The position numbers were made by a program, and so were the translations under genes. A DNA stretch of 64,000 bases from Hortaea werneckii. Lineage: Eukaryota > Ascomycota > Dothideomycetes > Mycosphaerellales > Teratosphaeriaceae. The DNA is taken from contig JBAOKB010000023.1 in assembly GCA_037044905.1 (NCBI GenBank), positions 37,646 to 101,645 of the forward strand, read 5' to 3'. Positions 10,591 through 19,970 of the stretch are shown in pieces. The first letter of the stretch is position 1. Every line of letters begins with the position of its first letter. The notes beneath the pieces were generated by a model, which saw nothing but the letters and a program-made list of their open reading frames with translations, did no database searches and was not told the origin of the DNA.

Positions 10591-11913
10591 CTACTCATCA
10601 ATATAAGCGTCCACTGCCCTCTGAATCTGTGTCCACCTCGTCTTCACCAAATCAGCAGCTGGACTATCTTCGCCTATTGAACTTATGTGCATGACACATT
10701 CGTCGTGGTACGTCTTCATGAGCGGCACCATGAACGCCTTGACAGCTCCCGATTGGTCTGAACTCATGTCTTCCCCGTTCGTCATGAAGTACTCCCACTC
10801 GTTCGCAGTAAGCAGCTGAGCACGAACTGCCACTTGCGTCTTAAAGCACAGTTCGTTCGACTGTGGCAGTAACGCATAGGCGCCCAGAAAGCCGACATCT
10901 TGCAATTGTGCCTTCACACTCTCCTCTAGCTTTGGCAGCACTATGTGATCTAACCGGATATCATCGTCCGGGCTAGGCACCCCGTACGGGGAGTCGATTA
11001 CGAAGCCATAATGAACGAGAAGTTTGTCATTGGAATGCGCGCCGTATGTTGCTAACACCTCTTCTCCAGCCTCTTTGAAGGATAATCAGCCGGGGTTCTG
11101 GGTGCAGAGAGACAAGGAGACGGCAGGGTATGATAGACAGGCGGAAAGACGAGGAGAGGAAAGAAAGAGACTGCGGCGCCCACACTTACCGTAGTCGCGG
11201 TCGGCATGTACCTCATAGCCGTGTTGATCGGTAGTGACCTGGCACGTCGTCCCGGTAGGACCATGGTTCATGTAATCGATGAACGGACACAATACCATCG
11301 ACCCAGGCCTGCCTTTCGGAGGCTTCCAGTGGAAACTACGGCTATTGACTATCATCCAGAAGTACTTGAAGTCGTCCTCGCTGTAGTCGTGCTTTCGGCA
11401 CACATCCGCCAGGGCAGTCCAGTCTTTCCGATAGTCGGCAAGTTGCCTTTCCAGAGGTTGCTGCACAGGTGGCGGCAGCTTCCCGCGCATGTCCTCGCTC
11501 CAGCACATGGGCATGCTCTGCCAGAAATCTTCTGCTTCTGGCCATGTCGCCTGCCATACTCCTAGGCTTGTCTCTCTCGCTTTGCAGGCTGACATGGCAC
11601 TGAAAGCTAGTTGGGCCTGAGGGGAGGCTCGCTCAAGACGCTGTTGCTTGAGTAGTTTGGAATCCGGCTTGAACATGGCCTTTTCCGGGATCGAAAGCAT
11701 GCGTTCGCCGCTTTTGATTTTTCTCGTGGTCATCAATCCCAGCCCTCGTCCTTCGAGCTTGGACGGCGCAACGCCATTTATTTCGACGCCCCGATTTTCG
11801 GCCCATTTGGTGAAGACGACATGCTTATCGTCTTGGTTTGCAATCGGAGATGGCATAGTCGAATTGTCATTCTTCTCCTCAATTTTAGTTCTTTTAGGTG
11901 CACGTGACGGCAT
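10591..11913 (-). CDS. SET-domain protein lysine methyltransferase (Rubisco-LSMT/SETD3-like)
   Basis: Minus-strand exons are 11913..11190 and 11072..10591, with a 117-base intron (donor GTAAGT), giving 401 residues. An ATG at 11994 in the same frame would add 27 residues; I prefer 11913 because the extra stretch looks like leader. The split SET domain begins with LEGRGLGLMTTRKIKSGERML (about 45-65, the GxG SAM-binding strand). It resumes with FIDYMNHGP (the N-H motif) and closes across the intron with the EAGEEVLATYG segment, where the terminal Tyr-Gly is the catalytic tyrosine region. A helical substrate-binding C-terminal region follows. Members methylate lysines (or histidine, SETD3) on ribosomal, metabolic or cytoskeletal proteins. 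The target here is unknown. Confidence 0.85.
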
Positions 11914-12115
11914 TGCTCTCTTGTACACCACTAAGGTATGTTTTGTTGGGTTTGTGCAACTGAACTGGGGGTCGTGATTGGAAGCAAAGTTCATCGAGCA
12001 GCTCTTGGTCCGAGCGCCTGCAGATTGACGACCTGCAACTTCAAGATTGCGGATTTCTCTACATTTTTATTCCCGACTATTGACCACTCACAGGTTACAC
12101 TTTGGCCAGTTCAAA

Positions 12116-12952
12116 ATGGATACAGAAGATGTTGAGTCTCTGGTCGAAGACTTCGGGGGCAATCTTGACGATCTAGAAGCAGCTCTTGAACCACTGTTGA
12201 AGACTGCTCTTTCTGCCAGCACAAGTAAACTTCCGCTGCTGGACAAGGCGAAGCTTTACGTGCTCGCTACGTACGCCATCGAGTCGATTCTGTTCTCTGC
12301 GCTGCGCCTCAATGGTGTAGACGCGAAATCACATCCGGTGTTCCAGGAGTTAAACCGAGTGAAGGAATATTTTGAGAAAATCAAGGCAGCCGAGACGACG
12401 GGCACGAAAAGATCTACACAAGTGGACAAGGATGCAGCTGGAAGATTCATCAAGCATGGGCTGGCGGGGAACGAGAAGTATGACCGTGAGAGGGCAGAGC
12501 GACAGGCTCGAGAAAAGGCGGGCGCAAAGAGGAAGCTGGAAGAGCTAGAAGGGGTGGGCAGGCATACTCGCTTCGATGCATCTGCGAAGAAAATTCGGGC
12601 CGCCGAAGAAAGCCAAGACGGTGCAACAGCTGAGGCCGCGCCAGAGCGCGGCGGGGCTGTTTCTGTAGACCAGCAACAGGCCGAGAAGAAGGAGGCAAAA
12701 CGGCAACGCAGGCTTGAAAGGAAGATCGCTGAGCAAAGCGGTGGCGAAGGTCAATCGGAAGACGCATCCCCTGCCGGTGCTGCGTCCAGCAAACCCGCTT
12801 CGAAATCCTCGAATCCACCGCGCAGCAGCAATGAGACGTTCCAGGCTCTGTTGCAGGGTCCATTGCCGAAGGAGGGCAAGAAGAAGAAACGAAAGAGTAA
12901 GGGCCAAGCACAGCAGCAGATGGAGGATGAGCGAGCCGATGAAATGAGATGA
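12116..12952 (+). CDS. lrp1: LRP1/RRP47 (C1D family), nuclear exosome cofactor
   Basis: A single exon encodes 278 residues. The N-terminal Sas10/C1D domain spans about 1-110 and shows KLPLLDKAKLYVLATYAIESILFSALRLNG and HPVFQELNRVKEYFEKI, both typical of C1D/Rrp47. These proteins bind Rrp6 and help the nuclear exosome trim rRNA, snoRNA and snRNA 3' ends. The middle holds DKDAAGRFIKHGLAGN, the family's short basic RNA-binding segment. The C-terminus is a lysine-rich tail (KKKKRKSKG) suitable for RNA contact and nuclear import. The ATG at 12116 is the first in frame. The gene is divergent from the SET-domain gene, with only about 200 bases between starts. The coding end runs into a small GATGA repeat. 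Confidence 0.9.
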   Translation: MDTEDVESLVEDFGGNLDDLEAALEPLLKTALSASTSKLPLLDKAKLYVLATYAIESILFSALRLNGVDAKSHPVFQELNRVKEYFEKIKAAETTGTKRSTQVDKDAAGRFIKHGLAGNEKYDRERAERQAREKAGAKRKLEELEGVGRHTRFDASAKKIRAAEESQDGATAEAAPERGGAVSVDQQQAEKKEAKRQRRLERKIAEQSGGEGQSEDASPAGAASSKPASKSSNPPRSSNETFQALLQGPLPKEGKKKKRKSKGQAQQQMEDERADEMR

Positions 12953-13769
12953 GATGAGACGACATGCTATGAGGGAACTGCATTGTTTGATGCGTGTAAA
13001 ATATAGTGTTGGAACTCTGATACCCGCTGCATTAGCAGCTCGATAGACTGTATACCTCGATGCCATGACATGGCGTATGAATTATCACAATGCCTCACTA
13101 AATTTATTTTCATAATCGGACTCGGTCTATGACAGACGTACGGCTCGTTTCGCATCAGTGGGTGCTAAAGATGTGCATTTACGCCGACGTTTGAGCCCAC
13201 AAGGATTGCCGGCGCTCCTGCAAAGATTCACTCATATTCCGTGTAGCGACCGTTTCTGGGTCACTAATCAGTAGAGAAAACTATCCATCATCCCTCGGCG
13301 TTCTCTTCTGTCGTCACAAGTCCCTTTTCTTGTAACCTTCAGTGTTCCTTTCCTTGTTGTCGGGTCGCGCCACATCGCCAGGTTCCTTGCGTCGCGTGGC
13401 GCGGCTCGATCCGTTCAACGCCTCTCCACCCTCGCGGTCCCCTTGGGAAGTTGTGTACCTTCACTCTGCGACTACCGCCGGCTGCGAGAAACACTTTACA
13501 TTACTCGGCAGCGGCGCCAGATCCATCGGTGTACACTCGAGACTCGCGACGTCGGGGTTCGAATAAGCAAATAGGTACGCGAGATCTGCAGAGCCAGTGA
13601 CGATCCCCGCCTCCTGCTCCTCCTCCTCCTCCTGGCCCGAGCGCAGCAAGCGAAGTGAGCAGCATCTAAGCACGTATGATAAGAGCTTGCGCGGTCGAGG
13701 AAGACTAGAGAACCCACCCAAGCAGGCGGAGGATCGTGTGGCTTGTGGCGGCATCTTAGCATATCCATC
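12953..13769. other. Intergenic region and Rac leader
   Basis: About 0.8 kb lies between LRP1 and the Rac gene. It has a TCC trinucleotide run near 13618-13634 and is pyrimidine-rich after 13300, consistent with a long 5' leader. No gene is recognised. Confidence 0.45.
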
Positions 13770-14578
13770 ATGGCAACTCCGGCAACGCAGTCACTGAAGG
13801 TGGGGATAGCTCCTTAAGCTTGGGAGAAGGTGACGGCTGACACGAGGCACAGTGTGTGGTGACAGGAGACGGTGCTGTGGGCAAGGTATGTCTTCCGAGC
13901 CATGGGACCACGACCGAGCAATACTGACAGCGGACAGACATGCCTTCTCATATCCTACACCACCAATGCCTTCCCTGGCGAATACATTCCTACAGTGTAC
14001 GCTACGGTCCATATCACCTCATGAAATCCTCTACTGACCACAGTCAGCTTCGATAATTACTCCGCGAGTGTAATGGTCGACAACAAGCCTATCAGCCTTG
14101 GACTATGGGATACTGCCGGACAAGAAGATTACGACCGACTACGACCATTATCTTACCCTCAGACCGACGTCTTCCTCATATGTTTCTCGATCGTCAGTCC
14201 ATCGTCCTTCGACAACGTCAAGGCAAAGTGGTACCCCGAAATCGAACACCACGCGCCTGGCGTGCCCATCATACTGGTCGGAACGAAGCTTGACCTCAGG
14301 GACGATCCCGAAGTACGGGAGCAGTTACGACAGAGGAAGATGTCACCGATATCATACGAGCAAGCAGTGCAGGTTGCGAAAGACATCAAGGCGGTGAAGT
14401 ATCTGGAGTGCTCAGCACTCACGCAAAGGAATTTGAAGAGCGTTTTCGACGAGGCCATCAAGTGGGTTGGGACCTGGCGGATACGAAAAGGGGAACAGGA
14501 AGCTGACATCTTCACAGAGCCGTCATCAGCCCTAAACCACCAGCCAAGCCGAAGAAGTCCAAGTGCACCATTCTATGA
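13770..14578 (+). CDS. rac1: Rac-type Rho-family small GTPase
   Basis: Five exons (13770..13799, 13853..13885, 13938..13996, 14048..14461, 14518..14578) encode 198 residues. The P-loop is GDGAVGKT, split by an intron just after its lysine. Switch I is YIPTVFDNYS, switch II is WDTAGQEDYDRLRP, the base-binding motif is GTKLDL, and SAL follows. The C-terminus is a polybasic stretch (KPPAKPKKSK) ending in the CAAX box CTIL. A terminal leucine predicts geranylgeranylation and plasma-membrane targeting. The effector region and the sequence SVMVDNKPISLGLW place it with Rac rather than Cdc42 or Rho1. Rac controls polarised growth, branching and NADPH-oxidase in filamentous fungi. The fourth intron (56 bases) must be removed to obtain the CAAX end. 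Confidence 0.95.
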
Positions 14579-15271
14579 GAAAGCAACCAGCTCCTTGGTA
14601 AACCTATACCAGAGACAGCAGCAATACCTATCTCCACGGCATCCAGAGTCTTATCAATTCATAGACCAAGCACTACAGAGCGATCTTGTCCTTTTCAGCG
14701 GCGTCAGGGGGGCGTATGTTCAGTCCATGAGAATTGCTTGGACATTTGGAGGAGCGTTCAGGCGTCTGCAGGAGGGCAGGCCAGAGCAGTCTGACAGCAG
14801 CAAAGAGGGCCAAGCTATAAGTTTCGGCTCCAATTATATTACGAATGATACCACCGCTCCTCACAGCTTTCGGGGCCTGTTACTTGTGGCAATCTGTTTC
14901 ATACCGCCTTCTAGTAAAGTCTCCTACGTATTTCTCTATAGTCTGGCGTTTCGAGTCGAGGACCGCCGTGAAGTGTGATCTTGCTGCATTCCCGCGCCAA
15001 CATCCCATCACAGTCTGGCTCGGTAAAGCACTCGCTACCCGATCACAGTAGTCACCCACGTTCACAAGCAGTAGAAAGACGCATGGCGGAGAAAGTGTGT
15101 GGCCAATCAGATCGTGGCGGCTTAGCATGAGCTTTAGCCGACCTTAGCTCCGTTCCGGATGCTTCTACGCCATCCTCGAGCAAGTCATGATTATTCCTTT
15201 ACGACCAATTCGTTACTAGACCAACAACTTCATCGACTCCAACAAACCCCAGCCCGTATCAATCTACCAAC
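14579..15271. other. Intergenic region
   Basis: This is the Rac 3' region and the upstream region of the twin-CX9C gene. The frame left open through the last Rac intron continues to 14978, but it has no protein-like content. No RNA gene is visible. Confidence 0.5.
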
Positions 15272-15851
15272 ATGCCTCGCCAATCTCGCGGCCCAGCTCC
15301 AGCGCCCAAGCGGCCAACTGCTCCTCCGGCGGCACCGCAAGCCCGCGTCCCTCAGCAACCGCCGCAAGCCAGACAAGCATCGACTTCTGCCCACCCGCCA
15401 CCGCAGGCTCAGCAGGCCCCGCCGCCACAGGCCCCTCCAGCAGCTCAGCAGAGCGGCGGTGGCTCCGGTCTCTTCGGCCAGATGGCCAGCACTGCTGCGT
15501 AAGTAGCCTTGCCACCCATACAGACCCAACAATTCCTCGAGATATTCATTTTAGCTAACCCACCCCTCCAGCGGTGTCGCAGTAGGCTCCTCGATCGGCC
15601 ACGCCATCGGCGGCTTCTTCGGCGGCGGCAGCAGCGCCCCTCAAGCGGAAGCCGCCCCGGCTCAGCCAGTTGCCCAAACCGCCGACGGCCAGACCGCCCT
15701 CAACACCAACTACCAGCCGCCCAAGGTGTGCGAGACGGATGTGAACAACTTCCGGAGATGCATGGATGAGAACCGTGGCGACCTGACCATCTGCGGCTGG
15801 TATCTCGACCAGCTCAAGGCTTGCCAGTCGACTGCTGCCCAGTACTCGTAG
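15272..15851 (+). CDS. mix17: Twin-CX9C mitochondrial protein (CHCHD2/MIX17-like)
   Basis: Exons 15272..15498 and 15572..15851 (73-base intron, donor GTAAGT) encode 168 residues. The N-terminus MPRQSRGPAPAPKRP is basic, followed by a Pro/Gln/Ala-rich segment (15-65). A glycine-rich hydrophobic helix follows (GVAVGSSIGHAIGGFFGGG). The CHCH domain near the C-terminus has CETDVNNFRRC and CGWYLDQLKAC, two CX9C motifs that form disulfides through the Mia40 relay. CHCHD2/CHCHD10 and yeast Mix17 share exactly this order: basic lead, Gly-rich helix, CHCH. They act in the mitochondrial intermembrane space and affect respiration and cristae. Confidence 0.9.
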
Positions 15852-16528
15852 ACTTGGGAAGGTAGATGTCTAGGGGGGTTGTAAGATAGAGGAGAACGAG
15901 ACAATGGCAAGACGATGGAGATAAGTTTGAGTCAGTAAGGACTTTTTTGAATTGCATGGCGAAGGTAGAATAAAAAATAAGGGCTCTCTTCTCTTTCTTC
16001 GGTGAGCTGCTACATATTATCCTACAAGGTTATTTGCATGGACAAAATACTGTCCCTATTTATATCCAAGCTGAATAACAGTAATCCTTGACGATTGTCA
16101 TGGTATCGATACTCCGTGACCGAGCTTTGCCAGAGATTGATTCTTACGGGAGGTCGGTTGCGATTTCTGGGACGGATTTGAGGGGCTTGGAGACGCTTAT
16201 TCAAAACTCGATGTCCATGATGCAAGGACTTCAATTTGTTAGCATCGATTGCACCTCTACGACCTTGGCTGTACGGGTCGAATTCCAAAGAGCAAACACA
16301 GCTGTAGTCATTTTAATCATCATTCATTGTGGTATGTAGAGGTTTTCTCTCGAAGCCATCTCAAGTCGCTGCTTGTTGTGTTCAAACGAGGGCTTGCCCC
16401 ATCATGCTCGTGCCTGCTTTTCTTTTTTATTTTCGATTGCATTTAGAAGCACTGTCCGTCTCCCACGATTACTTCACGCCTGACGATGGTGCTGCTCCTG
16501 TGACAGTCCGACGTGGCAAACTTGCTGT
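15852..16528. other. Intergenic region between convergent genes
   Basis: This is the 3' sequence of the CHCH gene and of the Arb2-domain gene. It is AT-rich near 15960-16080, as in fungal polyadenylation regions. No gene or repeat is recognised. Confidence 0.5.
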
Positions 16529-18286
16529 TCAATCAGACTCACTTTCTTCAGCAGCGGCCCTCTTTGCCTCCATCTTCTTGAACACCATCTCGCTCTCCTT
16601 CGCCAGATTCTCGGTCTCCTCGGCTTCCTCCGCGATGTCCTTGAACCAGTTCACCACGTCGTCCATCACGGCAGGCCAGATCATCTCCGTCACTTCAAAG
16701 CTAAGCGGACCGGAGCTGAACGTTGGACAGCTAACATGCACGTCAGCAAACGGGTCTGGCTCTACCTCATCCTCGATTGCAGCAGCGTTGCGTAAAGCGA
16801 CAGAGGTTGATAGAGTGGAGGTGCTCTTCTCCAGTGTGCTCTCTCCGCGCGCACTGGCGTTGGTGCGTAAGCTGCCGGTGCTCTGCTGAAGGTTTACATT
16901 GCTGTTTGGCAAGCTGTATGAGCTCGACTTCGCCTCCAGGCTTCGGGGATGGCTAAAATTCCCAACAGTGCCAAAAATCGAAGATCGATTGGATGTTTGT
17001 ACAGGTGACGGACTCGCTCCAGGTATAGCAATAGGAGATGACGTGCTGGGTTCCGAGCCTTCGCGGACGTGGCGTGCGCTATCTGTCAGGCTGCGCTGAG
17101 CATCAGCCTCAAGGCTCTCCCTGCTATCATACAGCCTGCCGCTGAGCGGTATCGCAGGCTTCGGAACAGCGACCAGGCTACCCTTCGGCTCTTGGGACAT
17201 GACATATGCCCTACACCTCCTGCCCGCAAGAAAAGTCGCAAGAGCCACAGACTCCAGCTGCTTCGGGTCATGAGTCGGCTCAATGAGTGCAATTGCTTCG
17301 ATCAACTTTCCCATGTCATCTTGTGGATCGGCGTGAAACTTGCGGTCGAGAACTTTGAGCAAGGCTTCGCCACCGTCGCTTAAGCCGACCACATAGAGGC
17401 GTACATCCTCTCGAGTGATGGCCGGAATGACATGCTCAAAGACAGTAGCCACGTGCCGCTCAGGAGTTTTGTGACAGGGCACGCGGTTGTGATCGTCATC
17501 GATTCGATAGTGATCCGACAGTGCAGTCGGCTTGGGGCGGCCCAGCCACTCCGCCTGGGACATGGCCTTGTTCAGCTGAGGGGAGTAGATGAGCTGGCTT
17601 GGGTTGAGGATAATAACACCTGGCGTGTTGCAATCCATAATCGACTCATCCAAGTCGTTTGAAGCGCCGTCAAGCTTCAGCTTTTCTACCGCGCTACCCA
17701 AGTAGCTGACGCCGGCAAGTGAGTTCTCTGTGAAGGCATTGGCGCCCCAAACTTGCAGCTTCTTCATCAGCCCGATGGCAGAACCACCCTCTATGCCAGC
17801 CTCACGCATCAGAAGCCGATAGGCCCAGATGCCAAGGTCTTGCATGTGCTCATTGATGATGACCACCACATCTTGCTTCGTTTTCAATTTCTCAAGCTGC
17901 GTAGTGAGAATGGTAGTGTGCTGGCCCTCTGGCTTGGCCTCACTGCAGCTCCCGCCGAAGACGTAAAGTTGCTTTACATCCTGAGAGGCCAGTGAGGAGA
18001 GCACGCTCTGGCGGACACATTCATGAAGTCGCTCCTTGCGTACCTCATTGGCACGCTCATTGTCAGTATGGTAGAAGTCGAAGAAGGTGTTGGGAGCGTC
18101 AATCCTGACAAATTGGCCATGCTCGTTGATCTTGAAGCCAAGCGCATGAAGATCCGCTGGGAAGTCGGGATCCTGCGGCAAGTTGTGTTCAGTTCGGCGG
18201 AACATCTTGGTTGCCTTTGAATATAGGTGGTCGATGTGGTTGACGATAGTCCAAGAGGAGTTCGGTGTTTGAAGGATGTCGGCCAT
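16529..18286 (-). CDS. Arb2-domain protein
   Basis: A single minus-strand exon encodes 585 residues from the ATG at 18286; the codon two before it is GTG and was not used. The N-terminal half matches the Arb2 domain: DPDFPADLHALGFKINEHGQ (about 40-60), FDFYHTDNERANEVRKERLHE, then an alpha/beta-hydrolase-like core with VVIINEHMQDLGIWAYRLL and GVIILNPSQLIYSP. In fission yeast Arb2 belongs to an Argonaute-binding chaperone complex, and related domains are fused to Hda1-type deacetylases. The strand GLSDGGEALLKVL resembles a nucleophile elbow, but with Asp in place of the usual Ser-x-Gly order. The C-terminal 200 residues are Ser-rich and disordered, ending in a short coiled coil (EEAEETENLAKESEMVFKK). 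Activity is unknown. Confidence 0.8.
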   Translation of the reverse strand: MADILQTPNSSWTIVNHIDHLYSKATKMFRRTEHNLPQDPDFPADLHALGFKINEHGQFVRIDAPNTFFDFYHTDNERANEVRKERLHECVRQSVLSSLASQDVKQLYVFGGSCSEAKPEGQHTTILTTQLEKLKTKQDVVVIINEHMQDLGIWAYRLLMREAGIEGGSAIGLMKKLQVWGANAFTENSLAGVSYLGSAVEKLKLDGASNDLDESIMDCNTPGVIILNPSQLIYSPQLNKAMSQAEWLGRPKPTALSDHYRIDDDHNRVPCHKTPERHVATVFEHVIPAITREDVRLYVVGLSDGGEALLKVLDRKFHADPQDDMGKLIEAIALIEPTHDPKQLESVALATFLAGRRCRAYVMSQEPKGSLVAVPKPAIPLSGRLYDSRESLEADAQRSLTDSARHVREGSEPSTSSPIAIPGASPSPVQTSNRSSIFGTVGNFSHPRSLEAKSSSYSLPNSNVNLQQSTGSLRTNASARGESTLEKSTSTLSTSVALRNAAAIEDEVEPDPFADVHVSCPTFSSGPLSFEVTEMIWPAVMDDVVNWFKDIAEEAEETENLAKESEMVFKKMEAKRAAAEESESD

Positions 18287-18911
18287 GGTCACGGGAAGGT
18301 GTTGTGTCGGTTTTGAGTTGAGGTTGCCACGTTTGTCGAAAATCCGTGTTTGCCTGTGCCTTCAAATGCAAAGGAAGGTGCAGTCAGCCAGGCAGCAAGC
18401 AGCAGAAGGGGCAGGCACATGCGCCATCTTCACGTGTCGATGGGAATATACGAATCTGCAGGTGCTCAAGCAAATATAAAATATGGACACGCGCACAGAG
18501 TTGGTCTGCAACTACAGTTTTCTTCAGTCTTTTCAGAAATATAAGAAGTCTGTGTGTGGAAGAGGCGGTGGGTGAGCGGAGAGGGCTGCAAGTTTGGCAC
18601 GTTTGAACTACCTTTTCTGATAAATTTACCATGAGAAGCAAACAAAATATCAAAAGACTCACTCAAGAAGCTTCGCGGCCTTTCAATTTGGCTTGAAGGT
18701 TCCTTTGCGCAGGACCACGGCAGCAGCAAACCAGGGCTGTCCCAGAGGCAGGTCGGTCCTTTGTATCGGAGAATGGGTATTCTTCTAACTTGTTTTGTTG
18801 CAGACAACTCTCCAGCCCACAGAAAATCCCGAATAGTGACCCCACACGCCAATAAAATGCATCATATCCTTTACATGTATCTTACAAGGCTGTCGTAGCG
18901 CTTCTAGCAAA
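18287..18911. other. Intergenic region
   Basis: This is the Arb2-gene promoter side and the uS14m 3' region. Frames of up to 128 codons on the minus strand have no recognisable content, and I treat them as chance. Confidence 0.5.
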
Positions 18912-19317
18912 CTACCAGCTCGCCTTCTTGACGCCAGGTATTCTCCCCGCAAGCGCATTCATTCGGAACTGAAATCTTGCCATTCTGAAATCTCTGAAGA
19001 CACCTCGCCCTTTTCCTCCCATTATGCATCGGTTGCGGATCTGCGTCGGCCGCGTGTAACAGTGCATCTGGGTAAGTTGAAGCTGGGCTTGTGCCCGGGT
19101 TCGTTGAGGTAGCGAAGTGTTGCGAATCATGTATCGGAGGGCTTGTCTGTGGACGAAAAAGACTCAGTCATCTAGGCCGGCACATAAGGGCAGGAAATGG
19201 ATGGTTCTACCTTTCGGGCTCATGCTCCTCGAAGACCTTGCGCTTGGTGTGGTCGCGAATGATTTTGATGTTGGTGAAGCAGCCCAAGTCCAGGCGCTTT
19301 GCACGGAATTGAGCCAT
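18912..19317 (-). CDS. mrp2: Mitochondrial small-subunit ribosomal protein uS14m (MRP2)
   Basis: Minus-strand exons 19317..19211 and 19146..18912 (64-base intron, donor GTAGAA, acceptor CCACAG) encode 113 residues. The first exon gives MAQFRAKRLDLGCFTNIKII and RDHTKRKVFEEHEPER. The second gives the conserved uS14 core: RNTSLPQRTRAQAQLQL, CYTRPTQIRNRCIMGGKGRGV, then FRMARFQFRMNALAGRIPGVKKASW, the invariant uS14 C-terminus ending in KKASW. The protein binds 15S/12S-type mitochondrial rRNA in the small-subunit head. No zinc-binding CXXC pairs are seen, as in other uS14m proteins. The joined frame is unambiguous. Confidence 0.95.
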
Positions 19318-19970
19318 TGCGCTTTCAAGGCGTGGGGAAAGGTTGCTAGAAGTTGATGGTATGCAGATATCTGCTCCCGTCTGCTCTGACGAGCAGGACG
19401 CCTTCGAGGTCAGGGCATGGCGGCATTTCTCCGGCTGATCGGATGTGGCGCGCCTGCAGTCTCACAGCCGTGAACGCAACGCGACGCGACAGAACGCCCA
19501 TTGCCAATACTCTGCCCTTGGAACATTTTCGCATTGCCATCTGATCTTTCAGCCACATTTGGCATATTTGACGGGTCTTGATTGATAAAATTTTGGGCTG
19601 TCAGCACTCGCGAACGCCACAGTCACGTTCAGTACCACATTGTTACCAGCTTGAGCTGATCTCACCCGGACGGGGTACTTCACGGTCTACATGTGATCGG
19701 CGATGGCGCCTGTGAGTCTCACCATCTCCTTCCTACGCAGAAATCGGCCGACGTCTGTTGGGTATGCTGTGGTCGGTTGGAAACGCGAAGTACCGATTTG
19801 CTCGTAGTGCCGTTGTCGGCAAGGATGCCTGCATGTCGCGTATACCATCGCCGCGGGTCACTCTAGAATGTCAGCCACCTTCTGGGGCTTGAGCATAATC
19901 TACCTGACCCATTTCCTTTTAGATCTATCGCCCGTCACTGTTTTGGAATTTAGTCTATGTTGATGCTGAC
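19318..19970. other. Divergent promoter region
   Basis: This is the gap between uS14m and the acidic-protein gene. A short reading possibility starts at 19703 (ATG GCG CCT followed by a GTGAGT donor and a CGCAG acceptor), but the peptide matches nothing known. A pyrimidine tract with a TTTTAG acceptor-like site lies at about 19910-19921 and could mark a leader intron of the next gene. Confidence 0.4.

Noticed and set aside
14073..14978. Reading Rac as one frame with a 150-residue C-terminal extension
   Set aside because: This reads through a 56-base intron; splicing restores the polybasic stretch and the CTIL prenylation box.
19703..19866. A possible mini-gene starting ATG GCG CCT with a GTGAGT donor
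   Set aside because: Splice-like signals exist, but the 45-residue product matches nothing known and a chance match is likely in a promoter region.
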